From: an uncultured Sulfurovum sp. | Lineage (GTDB): Bacteria; Campylobacterota; Campylobacteria; Campylobacterales; Sulfurovaceae | DNA: 22,966 nt | Assembly: GCA_947313765.1 (NCBI GenBank) | Contig: CAMZNQ010000371.1 | Span: 1-22,966, forward strand | Reading direction: 5' to 3' | Shown here: one piece after another, positions 1 through 10,352 of the stretch | Layout of the letters: each line of letters starts with the position of its first letter | How positions within the stretch are numbered: position 1 is the first letter of the stretch | The notes under the pieces: model-generated | Database searches by the model: none | The model's input: the letters and a program-made list of their open reading frames with translations, nothing else | What the model was told of the DNA's origin: nothing | Program-made: the position numbers and the translations under genes

Positions 1-1425
1 TTTTGGTAATTCTTGGACAAATTCATATAGTTGAGCTATCTTTAGAGACTCATACATCTCCTCATCGCTATATTCATTTCCTAATGATAGGTTATAACGC
101 AAGGTATCATTAAACATCAGTGGAGATTGCAGAACAAAACCGATATTTTCACGAATTTTGTCAAAACCTACCTCTTTAACCTCTACTCCATTGTAGAAAA
201 TTTCCCCTTTAGTGATTGGGTATAGTCCCATTAAAATATTGGCTAGAGTACTCTTTCCACTACCTGTCTCTCCTGTAATGGCTACCTTCTCTCCTGCTTC
301 AATCTTTAGGTTAAAGTTTTTAAAAATAGATTTATGTTCATCATAAGCAAACGATACATCTCTTAACTCAATAGAGGCTGTCTCTTTACCTTTGAATGGG
401 TCTCTTTTCATCTCATAATGTGGCTCTTTTTTTAGGAGTAAAATATCATTAAGTCTATCCATTGCCTCTTTTGCATCATGGTATGATTGCACAAATCTAA
501 GTAAAATATTCATCGGTTGTCTAACCATTCCTGCATAGACAAATATTGCCATCATCTCCCCTATGCTCATATCTCCAAGATAGACAAAATAGATGGCTAA
601 CATCTGAAAGAGAGTATTTGAGTAGGTCATTAAAACTCTAGCACCACTTAAAGATTTTTCCCACTTTACATTATACTCATAGGTTTTGTCTCGAACCTCT
701 GTTGCATCATGGTTTATTTTATCAAAAAAGTGATTTTCTCTATTCTGTACACGAATTTGATTAAAGAGTTCAAGTCCCTCTACTAAAGAGTTATTAAAAG
801 TAGCAATAGTCTTGTTTCTATCTTTCATAAGTTCAGAGAGAGTTTTAAAGACTTTAATAAAAACTTTAACTACTAACGGATTTAAAATCAAAATAACCAG
901 TGCCAGTTTCCAGTTTAAGTAGAGTAGCACAGCAGACATTCCAAGTAGTTTCAAAAGTTGAATAACAATAGTACCCATACTACTAGATAGAAAATTTATT
1001 ACAACTCTAATATCAGTTCCCATCTTTGAAGAGATAGAGCCAGAACCTAGCATATCATACTCACTCATAGAGACTTTTTTAAGATGAAGAAGTATCTTTT
1101 GACGCATATTTAGTCGTATATCTTCAGTTACCTTATCAAGATAAGCATTTCTAATAATATTAAAAATAGTCACAATACCATAAAGAAGTATAGTCAATAT
1201 AAAGACGATAAGTATGTAGTATTCGGCAGAGTTTATCTCTATAAATTGATTTACAAAAGAGATAAACTTACCCTCTTTTCCTAAAAGAACTTCATCAACC
1301 AAAAAAGGGATAAAGAGAGGTATAGGCACAGAGATAAATGTGACAATTAAGGCTAAAATATTAACCATAATAATGGGCTTTTTATAGAGCTTAATCTGCT
1401 CTAACAGATAGTGAAATGTAATCAT
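1..1425 (-). CDS. ABC exporter half-transporter, MsbA-like (3' part outside window)
   Basis: The frame stays open from the ATG at 1425 down to base 1 (475 codons) and is cut by the window edge. The N-terminal half is hydrophobic, with a first membrane segment at about residues 10-35 and a second at about 60-80, as in type IV (MsbA/LmrA) exporters. The nucleotide-binding domain starts near residue 350. It shows a Walker A motif GETGSGKST at residues 385-393 and a Q-loop (FVLQSP, Q433). The ABC signature, Walker B and H-loop should lie beyond the edge. The start is supported by AAAAGGAG a few bases upstream. Fused membrane and ATPase domains in one chain point to an inner-membrane homodimeric or heterodimeric exporter of a lipid or other hydrophobic compound. 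The substrate cannot be told from sequence, and MsbA itself is only one option. Confidence 0.9.
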   Translation of the reverse strand, partial: MITFHYLLEQIKLYKKPIIMVNILALIVTFISVPIPLFIPFLVDEVLLGKEGKFISFVNQFIEINSAEYYILIVFILTILLYGIVTIFNIIRNAYLDKVTEDIRLNMRQKILLHLKKVSMSEYDMLGSGSISSKMGTDIRVVINFLSSSMGTIVIQLLKLLGMSAVLLYLNWKLALVILILNPLVVKVFIKVFKTLSELMKDRNKTIATFNNSLVEGLELFNQIRVQNRENHFFDKINHDATEVRDKTYEYNVKWEKSLSGARVLMTYSNTLFQMLAIYFVYLGDMSIGEMMAIFVYAGMVRQPMNILLRFVQSYHDAKEAMDRLNDILLLKKEPHYEMKRDPFKGKETASIELRDVSFAYDEHKSIFKNFNLKIEAGEKVAITGETGSGKSTLANILMGLYPITKGEIFYNGVEVKEVGFDKIRENIGFVLQSPLMFNDTLRYNLSLGNEYSDEEMYESLKIAQLYEFVQELPK

Positions 1426-1450
1426 GTGGGTCTCCTTTTATAGGACAAAA

Positions 1451-1456
1451 GTTATA
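1451..1456 (-). promoter_or_regulatory. Possible -10 box for the ABC exporter
   Basis: TATAAC on the minus strand lies about 25 bases before the ATG at 1425, following a T-rich stretch. No convincing -35 is seen. A short palindrome, AGAGAT-A-ATCTCT (1480-1492), lies just upstream and could be an operator or chance. Confidence 0.3.
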
Positions 1457-1514
1457 AAAGTATCGGTTTGAAGGGATAGAGAGATAATCTCTTGTTTTAA
1501 AGTAGGGGGAAGAT

Positions 1515-1547
1515 TAATCCTTTGTTTTTAATTTTGACAAAGGATTA
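1515..1547. repeat. Perfect 11-bp inverted repeat, 11-nt spacer
   Basis: TAATCCTTTGT (1515-1525) and ACAAAGGATTA (1537-1547) are exact reverse complements. The element lies between the lipoprotein gene, which ends at 1585, and the ABC exporter start at 1425. On the minus strand the hairpin is not followed by a T-run, so it is a poor intrinsic terminator. It could be an operator for the exporter, an RNA stem in a readthrough transcript, or a weak terminator for the lipoprotein gene. Confidence 0.6.
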
Positions 1548-1560
1548 TATAGGAAATATA

Positions 1561-1575
1561 TTAACCAATGGTTAA
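1561..1575. repeat. Short palindrome TTAACC-AAT-GGTTAA
   Basis: Six-base arms with a three-base spacer lie 10 bases past the lipoprotein stop codon. It is followed on the minus strand by AT-rich sequence without a clear T-run. It could be a weak terminator stem or an operator half of the intergenic region that also holds the 1515-1547 repeat. Confidence 0.4.
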
Positions 1576-1584
1576 CAATAAAAA

Positions 1585-2706
1585 TTAAAAAATAATTCTA
1601 AAAAACTCCTCGTTATCATTTGATTTAGTTGGTTTAAATCCTATGAAAAGACCTGTTTTACCATCACCACCATGTATATTTGTAAATGAACGGAAGAGTG
1701 CATTACGTTCTGACTCTGTATCGTATCTATTTTTCAATGTTTGTGTATTATTATTTATATATAGATAATTTAACCCCTCAATATCTAAAATTGGTGAAAA
1801 ATCAATATAGGTTAAACTGTTATGACTTAAATCAATCGTATCAATGGCAGTAAATACACTTAGAGTACTTAAATCAATAGAGTCTAAATCTTTATTAGAA
1901 CAATTTATCTTTCCTCTGTATCTGCCCGTATCTGGATTATATAATGAACTATTAAAACTCTCTCCACATGTATTGTAGTACCATGTTGAAAAATCTTCTA
2001 TAGCAGAGTAGCCACTTCCTCCATCAATTGGTGTTCCATAATCATAGCTGTCTCCTCCTCCATTATTATAATTATTATCTGGTTCAAGTATTGTAACTTT
2101 TCTAGTTTGTGTATCACTATTTCCATCGCTATCTTGAACATAGTAGGTTACAGTATAGCTACCTGTTCTTGAAAAATCAATATCATCACTTCTTGTAACA
2201 CTATATGTCAAATCTCCATCTTCTCTATCTTCTGCTTTAAAACTATCATTTTCAAGAACACTATTAGTACCTAATATTATATATATATTTGTCTCTCCAT
2301 ATAGAGTAATTTTTGGTTTACCATTATCTCCATAATAAATATTACTATTATTGTTATCTATTGATGTATCCTCTATTGTAACTCTTCTAGTTTTAGTATC
2401 TGTATATCCATCGCTATCTTCTACAAAATATTTTACCTCATATACACCTGCTTTTGAGAAGTCAATATTATTAGTTCTTGTAACATTATATGTTAAATCT
2501 CCATCTATCTTATCATACGCCTTAAAACTATCATTTTCAAGTACGGTATATGTTCCTAAGCTTATATGAATATCTGTATCTCCATATAGTGTAATTCTTG
2601 GTTTATCGTCATCTAAAATATCAAGGTTATCACTGTTTGTATCTGAAGTACAACCACTAAATATAAATATAGTAGATAAAATTAAACTTGTAGCTCTCTT
2701 TTTCAT
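1585..2706 (-). CDS. Surface or periplasmic lipoprotein with two Ig-like (DUF5011-like) repeats and a leucine-rich region
   Basis: The 373-residue product starts with a lysine-rich, hydrophobic signal ending in the lipobox FSGC, so Cys19 should be acylated. Two close copies of an about 77-residue Ig-like domain follow, at residues 35-111 and 130-206. Each has the core LENDSFKA, a D/E-DGDLTY segment and the ending T-RxVTI, typical of DUF5011/HYR-like folds in secreted proteins. A Gly/Asn/Ser/Tyr-rich linker (about 208-235) leads to a segment with two cysteines (C247, C269). A leucine-rich pattern then runs at about 270-325 (IDLS, IDLSHNSL, LNYLYINNN). The start is supported by AGGAA five bases upstream. 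It follows the ATP synthase operon on the same strand but behind a likely terminator, so it is probably separate. An adhesive or protein-binding envelope role is inferred from the domain types; I do not recognise a named gene. Confidence 0.85.
   Translation of the reverse strand: MKKRATSLILSTIFIFSGCTSDTNSDNLDILDDDKPRITLYGDTDIHISLGTYTVLENDSFKAYDKIDGDLTYNVTRTNNIDFSKAGVYEVKYFVEDSDGYTDTKTRRVTIEDTSIDNNNSNIYYGDNGKPKITLYGETNIYIILGTNSVLENDSFKAEDREDGDLTYSVTRSDDIDFSRTGSYTVTYYVQDSDGNSDTQTRKVTILEPDNNYNNGGGDSYDYGTPIDGGSGYSAIEDFSTWYYNTCGESFNSSLYNPDTGRYRGKINCSNKDLDSIDLSTLSVFTAIDTIDLSHNSLTYIDFSPILDIEGLNYLYINNNTQTLKNRYDTESERNALFRSFTNIHGGDGKTGLFIGFKPTKSNDNEEFFRIIF
2089..2319 (-). repeat. Ig-like repeat copy 2 inside the lipoprotein gene
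   Basis: This encodes residues 130-206, the second copy of the 77-residue domain. It is similar to copy 1 at nucleotide level too, including an identical 18-base stretch spanning the shared LENDSF codons, so the duplication looks fairly recent. Confidence 0.8.
2374..2604 (-). repeat. Ig-like repeat copy 1 inside the lipoprotein gene
   Basis: This encodes residues 35-111. The two copies start 285 bases apart and keep the same length, with differences concentrated in surface-type positions. Confidence 0.8.
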
Positions 2707-2736
2707 GTTAATTCCTAAATTGTTAAGTTAGGTAAC

Positions 2737-2747
2737 ATAATATAATA
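2737..2747 (-). promoter_or_regulatory. Possible -10 region for the lipoprotein gene
   Basis: Two overlapping TATTAT matches on the minus strand lie about 30-40 bases before the ATG at 2706, downstream of the atpC terminator. The whole stretch is AT-rich, so the support is weak. Confidence 0.3.
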
Positions 2748-2774
2748 AAATTGTGAATAAATTAAGAAGTAGAT

Positions 2775-2792
2775 GGTCGGATTAATCCGACC
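2775..2792 (-). terminator. Likely terminator of the ATP synthase operon
   Basis: GGTCGGATTAATCCGACC is a perfect palindrome 19 bases past the atpC stop. It makes a GC-containing 7-bp stem with a TTAA loop, in a region that is otherwise very AT-rich. The minus-strand sequence after the stem is U-rich but interrupted (ATCTACTTCTTAATTT), so termination may be partial. Confidence 0.6.
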
Positions 2793-2811
2793 GAGTAGAG
2801 ATAGAAAAAAA

Positions 2812-3195
2812 CTATCTTTTATTGATTTGTTCAACCTTACTAATTGCAGAAGCAATAGTAGTACTTGAAGATTGAGCTTTTTCAAGAAGCTTTTTTGCAT
2901 CATCAAGTGCTTTTGCAAGATTTGAATCATCTCCCGAAAGTGCAATAGCACCATCAACCATACATAAAGTTTTCTCTTCTTCAACTTTAACATAACCACC
3001 ATTGATAGCAACTTGAATCTCTTTATTCTCTTTACTATCAATAACCATTACACCTGCATCAAGAATCGTAATAACAGAAGCGTGTCCAGCTAAAACACCA
3101 AACTCACCTTCGCTACCTGGTAGAGTAACTTGTTTCACTTCATCATCGAAAATAACACCGTCAGGTGTTACTATTTCAAGTTTCATGAGTTCCAT
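2812..3195 (-). CDS. atpC: F1Fo ATP synthase epsilon subunit
   Basis: The 127-residue protein is the small central-stalk subunit that couples rotation to the F1 head and can inhibit ATP hydrolysis. The N-terminal beta-sandwich is clear (LEIVTPDGVIFDDEV, then LPGSEGEFGVLAGHA at about 25-40). The C-terminal helical hairpin is short and rich in Lys, Ala and Ser. The ATG at 3195 is preceded by GAGGGAG at proper spacing; a second in-frame ATG three codons later is a less likely start. It is the last gene of the operon, 16 bases after atpD. Confidence 0.97.
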   Translation of the reverse strand: MELMKLEIVTPDGVIFDDEVKQVTLPGSEGEFGVLAGHASVITILDAGVMVIDSKENKEIQVAINGGYVKVEEEKTLCMVDGAIALSGDDSNLAKALDDAKKLLEKAQSSSTTIASAISKVEQINKR

Positions 3196-3211
3196 ATTAA
3201 ACTCCCTCTAC

Positions 3212-5516
<2,305 letters not shown>

Positions 5517-5525
5517 CGTTTAGCC

Positions 5526-7040
5526 TTATGCTACGAAAGATTCTTTGAAATCTTCCAATGCTTTTCTTAAATCAGCTTCATTTTCATCAGTGATTTTTTT
5601 ATTCTCTTTAATACTATCAATAACACCAGAATATTTAGACTCCATAAATGGATATAACTCTGCTTCAAATTTTGTTACAGAACCAACAGCGATATCATCA
5701 AGATAACCTTTTGTTCCTGCAAAAATCATAAGAACTTGTTTCTCAATAGCAATTGGAGCGTAAGGCCCTTGTTTAAGAACCTCAACCATTCTTGCACCTC
5801 TTTCAAGTTGATTTCTACTATGCTCATCAAGGTCAGAAGCAAACTGTGCAAATGCTTGAAGTTCACGGAAAGAAGCAAGGTCAAGTCTAAGTGTACCTGC
5901 AACTTGTTTAGTAGCTTTAATCTGTGCAGCACCACCAACTCTTGATACTGAAAGCCCAACGTTAATTGCTGGTCTAACACCTGAGTTAAATAGGTCTGTC
6001 TCTAAGAATATTTGTCCATCAGTAATAGAAATTACGTTTGTTGGAATATATGCTGCAACATCTCCTGCTTGTGTCTCAATAATTGGGAATGCTGTAAGTG
6101 AGCGGGCACGATTCTCGTCACTAAGTTTAGCTGCTCTCTCAAGAAGTCTTGAGTGTAGGTAAAATACATCCCCTGGGTAAGCTTCACGACCTGGAGGTCT
6201 TCTAAGAATCAATGACATCTCTCTGTAAGCAACAGCGTGTTTTGTAAGGTCATCATAGAAGATAACAGCATGTCTACTAGAGTTCATGTAGTACTCTGCT
6301 AGTGTAACACCTGCATAAGGAGCTAAAAATTGGAAAGCAGCAGAGTCAGCAGCAGAAGCAGCAACAATAATTGTATACTCCATTGCACCAGCTTCTTCTA
6401 ACTTCTTAACAATAGATGCGATAGTTGATTGTTTTTGACCAATTGCAACATATACACAAGTAACATCTTGACCTTTTTGATTGATGATTGTATCAATCGC
6501 TAAAGTTGTTTTACCTGTTTGTCTATCTCCAATAATAAGCTCTCTTTGACCTCTACCAACTGGTACAAGTGCATCAATAGCTTTAATTCCTGTTTGAAGT
6601 GGTTCATGAACTGACTTTCTCGCCATAATTCCTGGAGCTTTATCTTCAAGAAGTCTTGACTCTGTTGTCTCAATAGCACCTTTACCATCAATTGGCTCTC
6701 CAAGTGGATTAACAACACGACCAAGCATTGCGTCACCAACTGGCATTTTAAGAAGTTCTCCCGTTCTTTTAACGCTCATTCCTTCTCTAATCCCTGCCAT
6801 TGAACCGAGAACAACGATACCTACACTCGCCTCTTCAAGGTTAAGAACCATTCCTAGAACACCTGTCTCAAACTCTACAACCTCTCCAGCCATAACGTTG
6901 TTAAGACCATATACAGATGTAATTCCATCTGCAACACCTACTACTTTACCAACTTCGTTGATATCTACATCTACTTCAAAATTCTCAACTCTCTCTTTGA
7001 TTATCGAGCTAATTTCGTCTGCTTGTAACTTGTTTGCCAC
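5526..7040 (-). CDS. atpA: F1Fo ATP synthase alpha subunit
   Basis: The 504-residue product is the non-catalytic nucleotide-binding subunit of F1. The P-loop GDRQTGKT is at 171-178, and the [10 protein letters not shown] signature is present near residue 369. The start codon is GTG at 7040, supported by GGAAGGAG six bases upstream; no ATG fits better. It sits between atpH (21-base gap) and atpG (9-base gap). Confidence 0.99.
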   Translation of the reverse strand: MANKLQADEISSIIKERVENFEVDVDINEVGKVVGVADGITSVYGLNNVMAGEVVEFETGVLGMVLNLEEASVGIVVLGSMAGIREGMSVKRTGELLKMPVGDAMLGRVVNPLGEPIDGKGAIETTESRLLEDKAPGIMARKSVHEPLQTGIKAIDALVPVGRGQRELIIGDRQTGKTTLAIDTIINQKGQDVTCVYVAIGQKQSTIASIVKKLEEAGAMEYTIIVAASAADSAAFQFLAPYAGVTLAEYYMNSSRHAVIFYDDLTKHAVAYREMSLILRRPPGREAYPGDVFYLHSRLLERAAKLSDENRARSLTAFPIIETQAGDVAAYIPTNVISITDGQIFLETDLFNSGVRPAINVGLSVSRVGGAAQIKATKQVAGTLRLDLASFRELQAFAQFASDLDEHSRNQLERGARMVEVLKQGPYAPIAIEKQVLMIFAGTKGYLDDIAVGSVTKFEAELYPFMESKYSGVIDSIKENKKITDENEADLRKALEDFKESFVA

Positions 7041-7061
7041 TGCAACTCCTTCCGTTTTTAT

Positions 7062-7595
7062 TTATAGTGATTTCGTAATGAAATCAATTAACTGTTCTTT
7101 AACTCTCTGTTTAGAGAAGTTTACCTCTATACCCAAATCTTCAACTGATACTTTAATTCCATCAAGAGTAGACTCTTGTTGAGTTAGCTTAACATCCGAA
7201 CCTGTATAGGTTTTTAATGAAGCTTCAAGTTCTGCAATTTCTGAATCTTCTAATCTGTTTGAGCTAAGTATAATACCGTTGTATTGGTTGTTCTCTTTTT
7301 GAATAGCTTGTTCTAATTTTCTTGCTATTGCAGGTAATAAATCTAAACGTCCATTCTCTCCAATAATCTTAATAAAGTTTTGCAATTTAACATCACAATC
7401 TTTACCCAAACCATCCAATACAAATGCTGTTTTTTGTTCAGCTTTTATTAGAGGAGAGGTTAGGCTCTCTGCTACTTTAGCATCATCAAAAAGTGTAGAG
7501 ATAGCAGATAGAACAGATGAAAATCCTGCTCTCTGCTCTGAGGATGTAATTTCAACTAAAGCGTTAACATATCTGTTAGCAATTAACTCTTCCAT
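7062..7595 (-). CDS. atpH: F1Fo ATP synthase delta subunit (OSCP-like)
   Basis: The 177-residue protein links the peripheral stalk to the top of F1. It has the helical N-terminal domain (ANRYVNALVEI at the start) and the typical C-terminal part with LKTYTGSDVKL and a GIKVSVEDLGIEVNFS segment. The ATG follows the atpF stop codon without any gap, so translation is probably coupled; AAAGGTGG at the end of atpF acts as its binding site. Confidence 0.95.
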   Translation of the reverse strand: MEELIANRYVNALVEITSSEQRAGFSSVLSAISTLFDDAKVAESLTSPLIKAEQKTAFVLDGLGKDCDVKLQNFIKIIGENGRLDLLPAIARKLEQAIQKENNQYNGIILSSNRLEDSEIAELEASLKTYTGSDVKLTQQESTLDGIKVSVEDLGIEVNFSKQRVKEQLIDFITKSL

Positions 7596-8129
7596 TTACG
7601 CCACCTTTTTTGAGATTAGTGAAACTACTTTAGTCTCATCAATATTGATATCAGAGTTATCAAAACCATCATTTAAAACAGCATTAATTGTTTCTTTAGT
7701 AGCCTTTTTAACCTCTACTTCTTGCTTCTCTTCAAGTTGTTTCTCAAGAAGGGATAGAGTGTTTTCACTCTTCTCTATGATTGCTGAAGCTAAAAGTTTT
7801 GACTCTTTTTCTGCATCAGAGATAATCTCTTTAGCTTTATTTTCTGCTTTTGCTACATTCTCTTCTGCTAAACGACGTTCATTCTTAGAGGCATTTAACT
7901 TCTCTTCAATCTCTACTAATTGGTTAGAGATATTTTCTGAACGACCTGAAAAAAATGCTTTAATAGGATTAGCAACAAGATAATATACTAAACCTGCAAA
8001 AATAGTAAAGTTTAAAACTCTATATTTAAAATCTGAATCCATCATAGTTACATGATGCTCTCCGTTAGCTAATAACAATGTTGGTAAAGCAACAAGAGAT
8101 AAAAGTAGAGCTATTGTTTTAATTTTCAT
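7596..8129 (-). CDS. atpF: F1Fo ATP synthase subunit b (peripheral stalk)
   Basis: The 177-residue product has two hydrophobic stretches: a signal-peptide-like one at residues 4-21 (LLSLVALPTLLLANG) and the membrane anchor at about 36-54. A long charged Ala/Glu/Lys-rich helix follows to about residue 150 and forms the stator coiled coil. An N-terminal signal ahead of the anchor is not part of the classical b subunit, so the mature protein may be cleaved near Ala21-Asn22. It pairs with the product of the gene before it (b'). AGGAGGA overlaps the TAG stop of that gene. Confidence 0.93.
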   Translation of the reverse strand: MKIKTIALLLSLVALPTLLLANGEHHVTMMDSDFKYRVLNFTIFAGLVYYLVANPIKAFFSGRSENISNQLVEIEEKLNASKNERRLAEENVAKAENKAKEIISDAEKESKLLASAIIEKSENTLSLLEKQLEEKQEVEVKKATKETINAVLNDGFDNSDINIDETKVVSLISKKVA

Positions 8130-8140
8130 TCATGCTCCTC

Positions 8141-8563
8141 CTATAGGTTTCCGAGTTTAGTTTGTAAACTCTTTTTATAACTAGGTAACTGTGAAGTAAG
8201 TGAGTTCTTTAATGCCTCTTGTTCTGATGACAATTCAGATAAGAACTTTTTATACATGGTATCAAGCTCTTTCATTTTACTCTCTATTTTACTCTCTGCT
8301 AAAGCTTTTGCTTCAGTAGTAGCTTTTTCTCTGATTGCATTAGCTTCTGTTTTTGCATCAGCTAAGAGTGCATCAGCTTTTGCATTTAGTCCATCGCTAT
8401 TATCTGCCATCTCTTCTGCATTTTGTAAATCTTTTGCAATACTTGCCGTTCTATCATCCATAAACTTAAGTAGTGGTTGAAACAACATCTGATTTAACAA
8501 AAAAAGCAGTGAGAAGAAGACAATAAGAACAAACAACATTAAACTGGGATTCAAGTCAAGCAT
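8141..8563 (-). CDS. atpF': F1Fo ATP synthase subunit b' (peripheral stalk)
   Basis: The 140-residue protein has one membrane segment at about residues 8-28. A FQPLLKFMDDRT juncture follows, then an Ala/Lys/Glu-rich helix to the end. This is the b' form that makes a heterodimeric stalk with b in Campylobacterota, cyanobacteria and some others. It is the first gene of the operon, with GAGGAG close to the ATG. Genes for Fo subunits a and c are not nearby, which is normal for this phylum. Confidence 0.93.
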   Translation of the reverse strand: MLDLNPSLMLFVLIVFFSLLFLLNQMLFQPLLKFMDDRTASIAKDLQNAEEMADNSDGLNAKADALLADAKTEANAIREKATTEAKALAESKIESKMKELDTMYKKFLSELSSEQEALKNSLTSQLPSYKKSLQTKLGNL

Positions 8564-8589
8564 TCAAACTCCTCTAAAAAATTTCGCGT

Positions 8590-8595
8590 ATTATA
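8590..8595 (-). promoter_or_regulatory. -10 box for the ATP synthase operon
   Basis: A consensus TATAAT on the minus strand lies about 27 bases before the atpF' start. A second TATAAT lies at 8629-8634. Neither has a convincing -35. This is the only gap (147 bp) between parB and the atp genes, so readthrough from the parAB operon is also possible. Confidence 0.5.
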
Positions 8596-8710
8596 ACTTG
8601 TAAAATGTAATGATTTGGTTAATATTTAATTATATTATGGGCATCAGATAAATTTTAAAAAAGCATTGAGTAGATTAGTAGCATAGATAAATCTTATGGT
8701 TACAGTTTGT

Positions 8711-9565
8711 CTATTTTTGTAACATTTTTAGAAAATTCTCTATTTCACTCTTATCTTTAAATTTTATCTCTATGGAGTTATTATTTTTTAATTTAAAATT
8801 AAAAGGGATTCTATTAGCTATATCTCCCTTATATGATTTTATGAAACAGTAGTCTAACTCCTTAGAGTTATCATTATTTAGATTCTTTTTTCTATTTTTA
8901 ACCAAAAATTCTGCCTCACGAACGGATAAGCTCTTAGAGACAATTGTATCAAGTAGATTTTTCTGCTCTTCTTCATCAAAACTTACCAATATTTTTGCAT
9001 GACCTTGAGAGATAGTACCATTAATTAAATGTTCTTGAACATATTTTGAAAGATTTAATAGTCTTAAAGTATTTGTAATTTGTGAGCGACTCTTATATAA
9101 AATATTAGATAGTTCATCATGAGTAATCTTATATACTTTAAGTAGCTCATTATAGGAGTGTGCTAGCTCCATTGCATTAAGATTTTCTCGTTGAATATTC
9201 TCAATAAGTGCCAATTCACGTAATTTTGATTCATCTATATTAACCTCAGCTATAATAGCTCTAATAATATCTAATCCTAATAATTTATAAGCTCGTAAAC
9301 GTCTCTCTCCTGCTACAAGCAGATACCCATCATCTTTGACAATAACAACAATAGGTTGAAGTAACCCATAATCTTCAATAGATTTTGCTAACTCTTCTAA
9401 TGACTCTTTTTCAAAATATTTACGTGGTTGATATGGATTTAAAGATATTTTATCTATAAATATATCTTCTATATACTCAATATAGGGCGATGTTATTACC
9501 ATCTCATTATCATAAGCCATACTCACTTCATTTAATATAGAGCCTAATCCTCTTCCCAATGCCAT
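8711..9565 (-). CDS. parB: Chromosome-partitioning protein ParB (CTP-dependent DNA clamp)
   Basis: The 284-residue product has the family order. The N-terminal NPYQPRKYF box is at 43-51, the GERRLRA CTP-binding motif at 86-92 and the ENIQREN phosphate motif at 122-128. A helix-turn-helix for parS binding lies at about 145-172, and a dimerisation region forms the C-terminus. ParB spreads from parS near the origin and works with ParA. It starts four bases after parA ends, with AAGGA inside the end of parA. No canonical parS was found in the window. Confidence 0.96.
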   Translation of the reverse strand: MALGRGLGSILNEVSMAYDNEMVITSPYIEYIEDIFIDKISLNPYQPRKYFEKESLEELAKSIEDYGLLQPIVVIVKDDGYLLVAGERRLRAYKLLGLDIIRAIIAEVNIDESKLRELALIENIQRENLNAMELAHSYNELLKVYKITHDELSNILYKSRSQITNTLRLLNLSKYVQEHLINGTISQGHAKILVSFDEEEQKNLLDTIVSKSLSVREAEFLVKNRKKNLNNDNSKELDYCFIKSYKGDIANRIPFNFKLKNNNSIEIKFKDKSEIENFLKMLQK

Positions 9566-9569
9566 ATAA

Positions 9570-10352
9570 TTATCCTTGTAAAATGCACTCTGCTAAATCA
9601 TTATAGGCTACTGCACCTTTTGATTTTTCAGCATAATCAATTACAGGTTTACCATAACTTGGACTCTCTGCAACTTTAATACTTCTAGGAATAACAATAA
9701 ACTCTTTATCTTTATCTAAAAATAATTCCTCTTTAAAGTGCTGTGATAAATCTTCAACCACCTGTTTAGATAGATTATTTTGAATAGAGAACATAGTTGG
9801 GAGAAAACCTCTAATTGTTAGTTTTGGATTAAGTGATTTTTTTAGTAGATTTACAGTGTTTAGAAGTTGTGCTAAACCATCTAATGCCAAATATTCACAC
9901 TGTACAGGAATGATAACAGAATCAGATGCACTTAAGGCATTTACAGTAATAGAACCCAATGCAGGAGGAGAGTCAATAATAACAAAATCATATATATTAT
10001 TGATGGAGTTTATCGCTTTTTTTAGTAGAAGTTCACTATTTTTTTTATCTGAACTATAAAATTCTTTCTCTATTCCAACTAATCCTATATTTGCAGGAAC
10101 TAAATCAAGATTTTCAACTTCTGTTTTCAAAATAACATCTGAGATACTTTTGATGCCAATCAAAACATGATATATATTATATTCATAATCATTACGATTA
10201 AAACCTAAACTTGTTGTTGCATTTGTCTGTGCATCTGCATCTATTAAGAGTACTTTTTTACCAAAACTTGCTAAGGATGCAGAGAGATTAACAGCTGTTG
10301 TTGTTTTACCTACTCCACCTTTTTGATTTGCTATTGTAATTACTTCATTCAT
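9570..10352 (-). CDS. parA: Chromosome-partitioning ATPase ParA (Soj-like)
   Basis: The 260-residue protein carries the deviant Walker A motif KGGVGKTT at 11-18, an A' motif LLIDADAQTN at 36-44 and a Walker B IIDSPPALGS at about 125-134. The short N-terminus before the P-loop marks the chromosomal Soj type rather than the longer plasmid type. It drives separation of ParB-parS complexes. It overlaps birA by four bases (ATGA) and is directly followed by parB. Confidence 0.96.
   Translation of the reverse strand: MNEVITIANQKGGVGKTTTAVNLSASLASFGKKVLLIDADAQTNATTSLGFNRNDYEYNIYHVLIGIKSISDVILKTEVENLDLVPANIGLVGIEKEFYSSDKKNSELLLKKAINSINNIYDFVIIDSPPALGSITVNALSASDSVIIPVQCEYLALDGLAQLLNTVNLLKKSLNPKLTIRGFLPTMFSIQNNLSKQVVEDLSQHFKEELFLDKDKEFIVIPRSIKVAESPSYGKPVIDYAEKSKGAVAYNDLAECILQG

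Noticed and set aside
2351..2569. Plus-strand open frame inside the lipoprotein gene
   Set aside because: It is antisense to the duplicated Ig-like domain, has no binding site and shows no recognisable domain.
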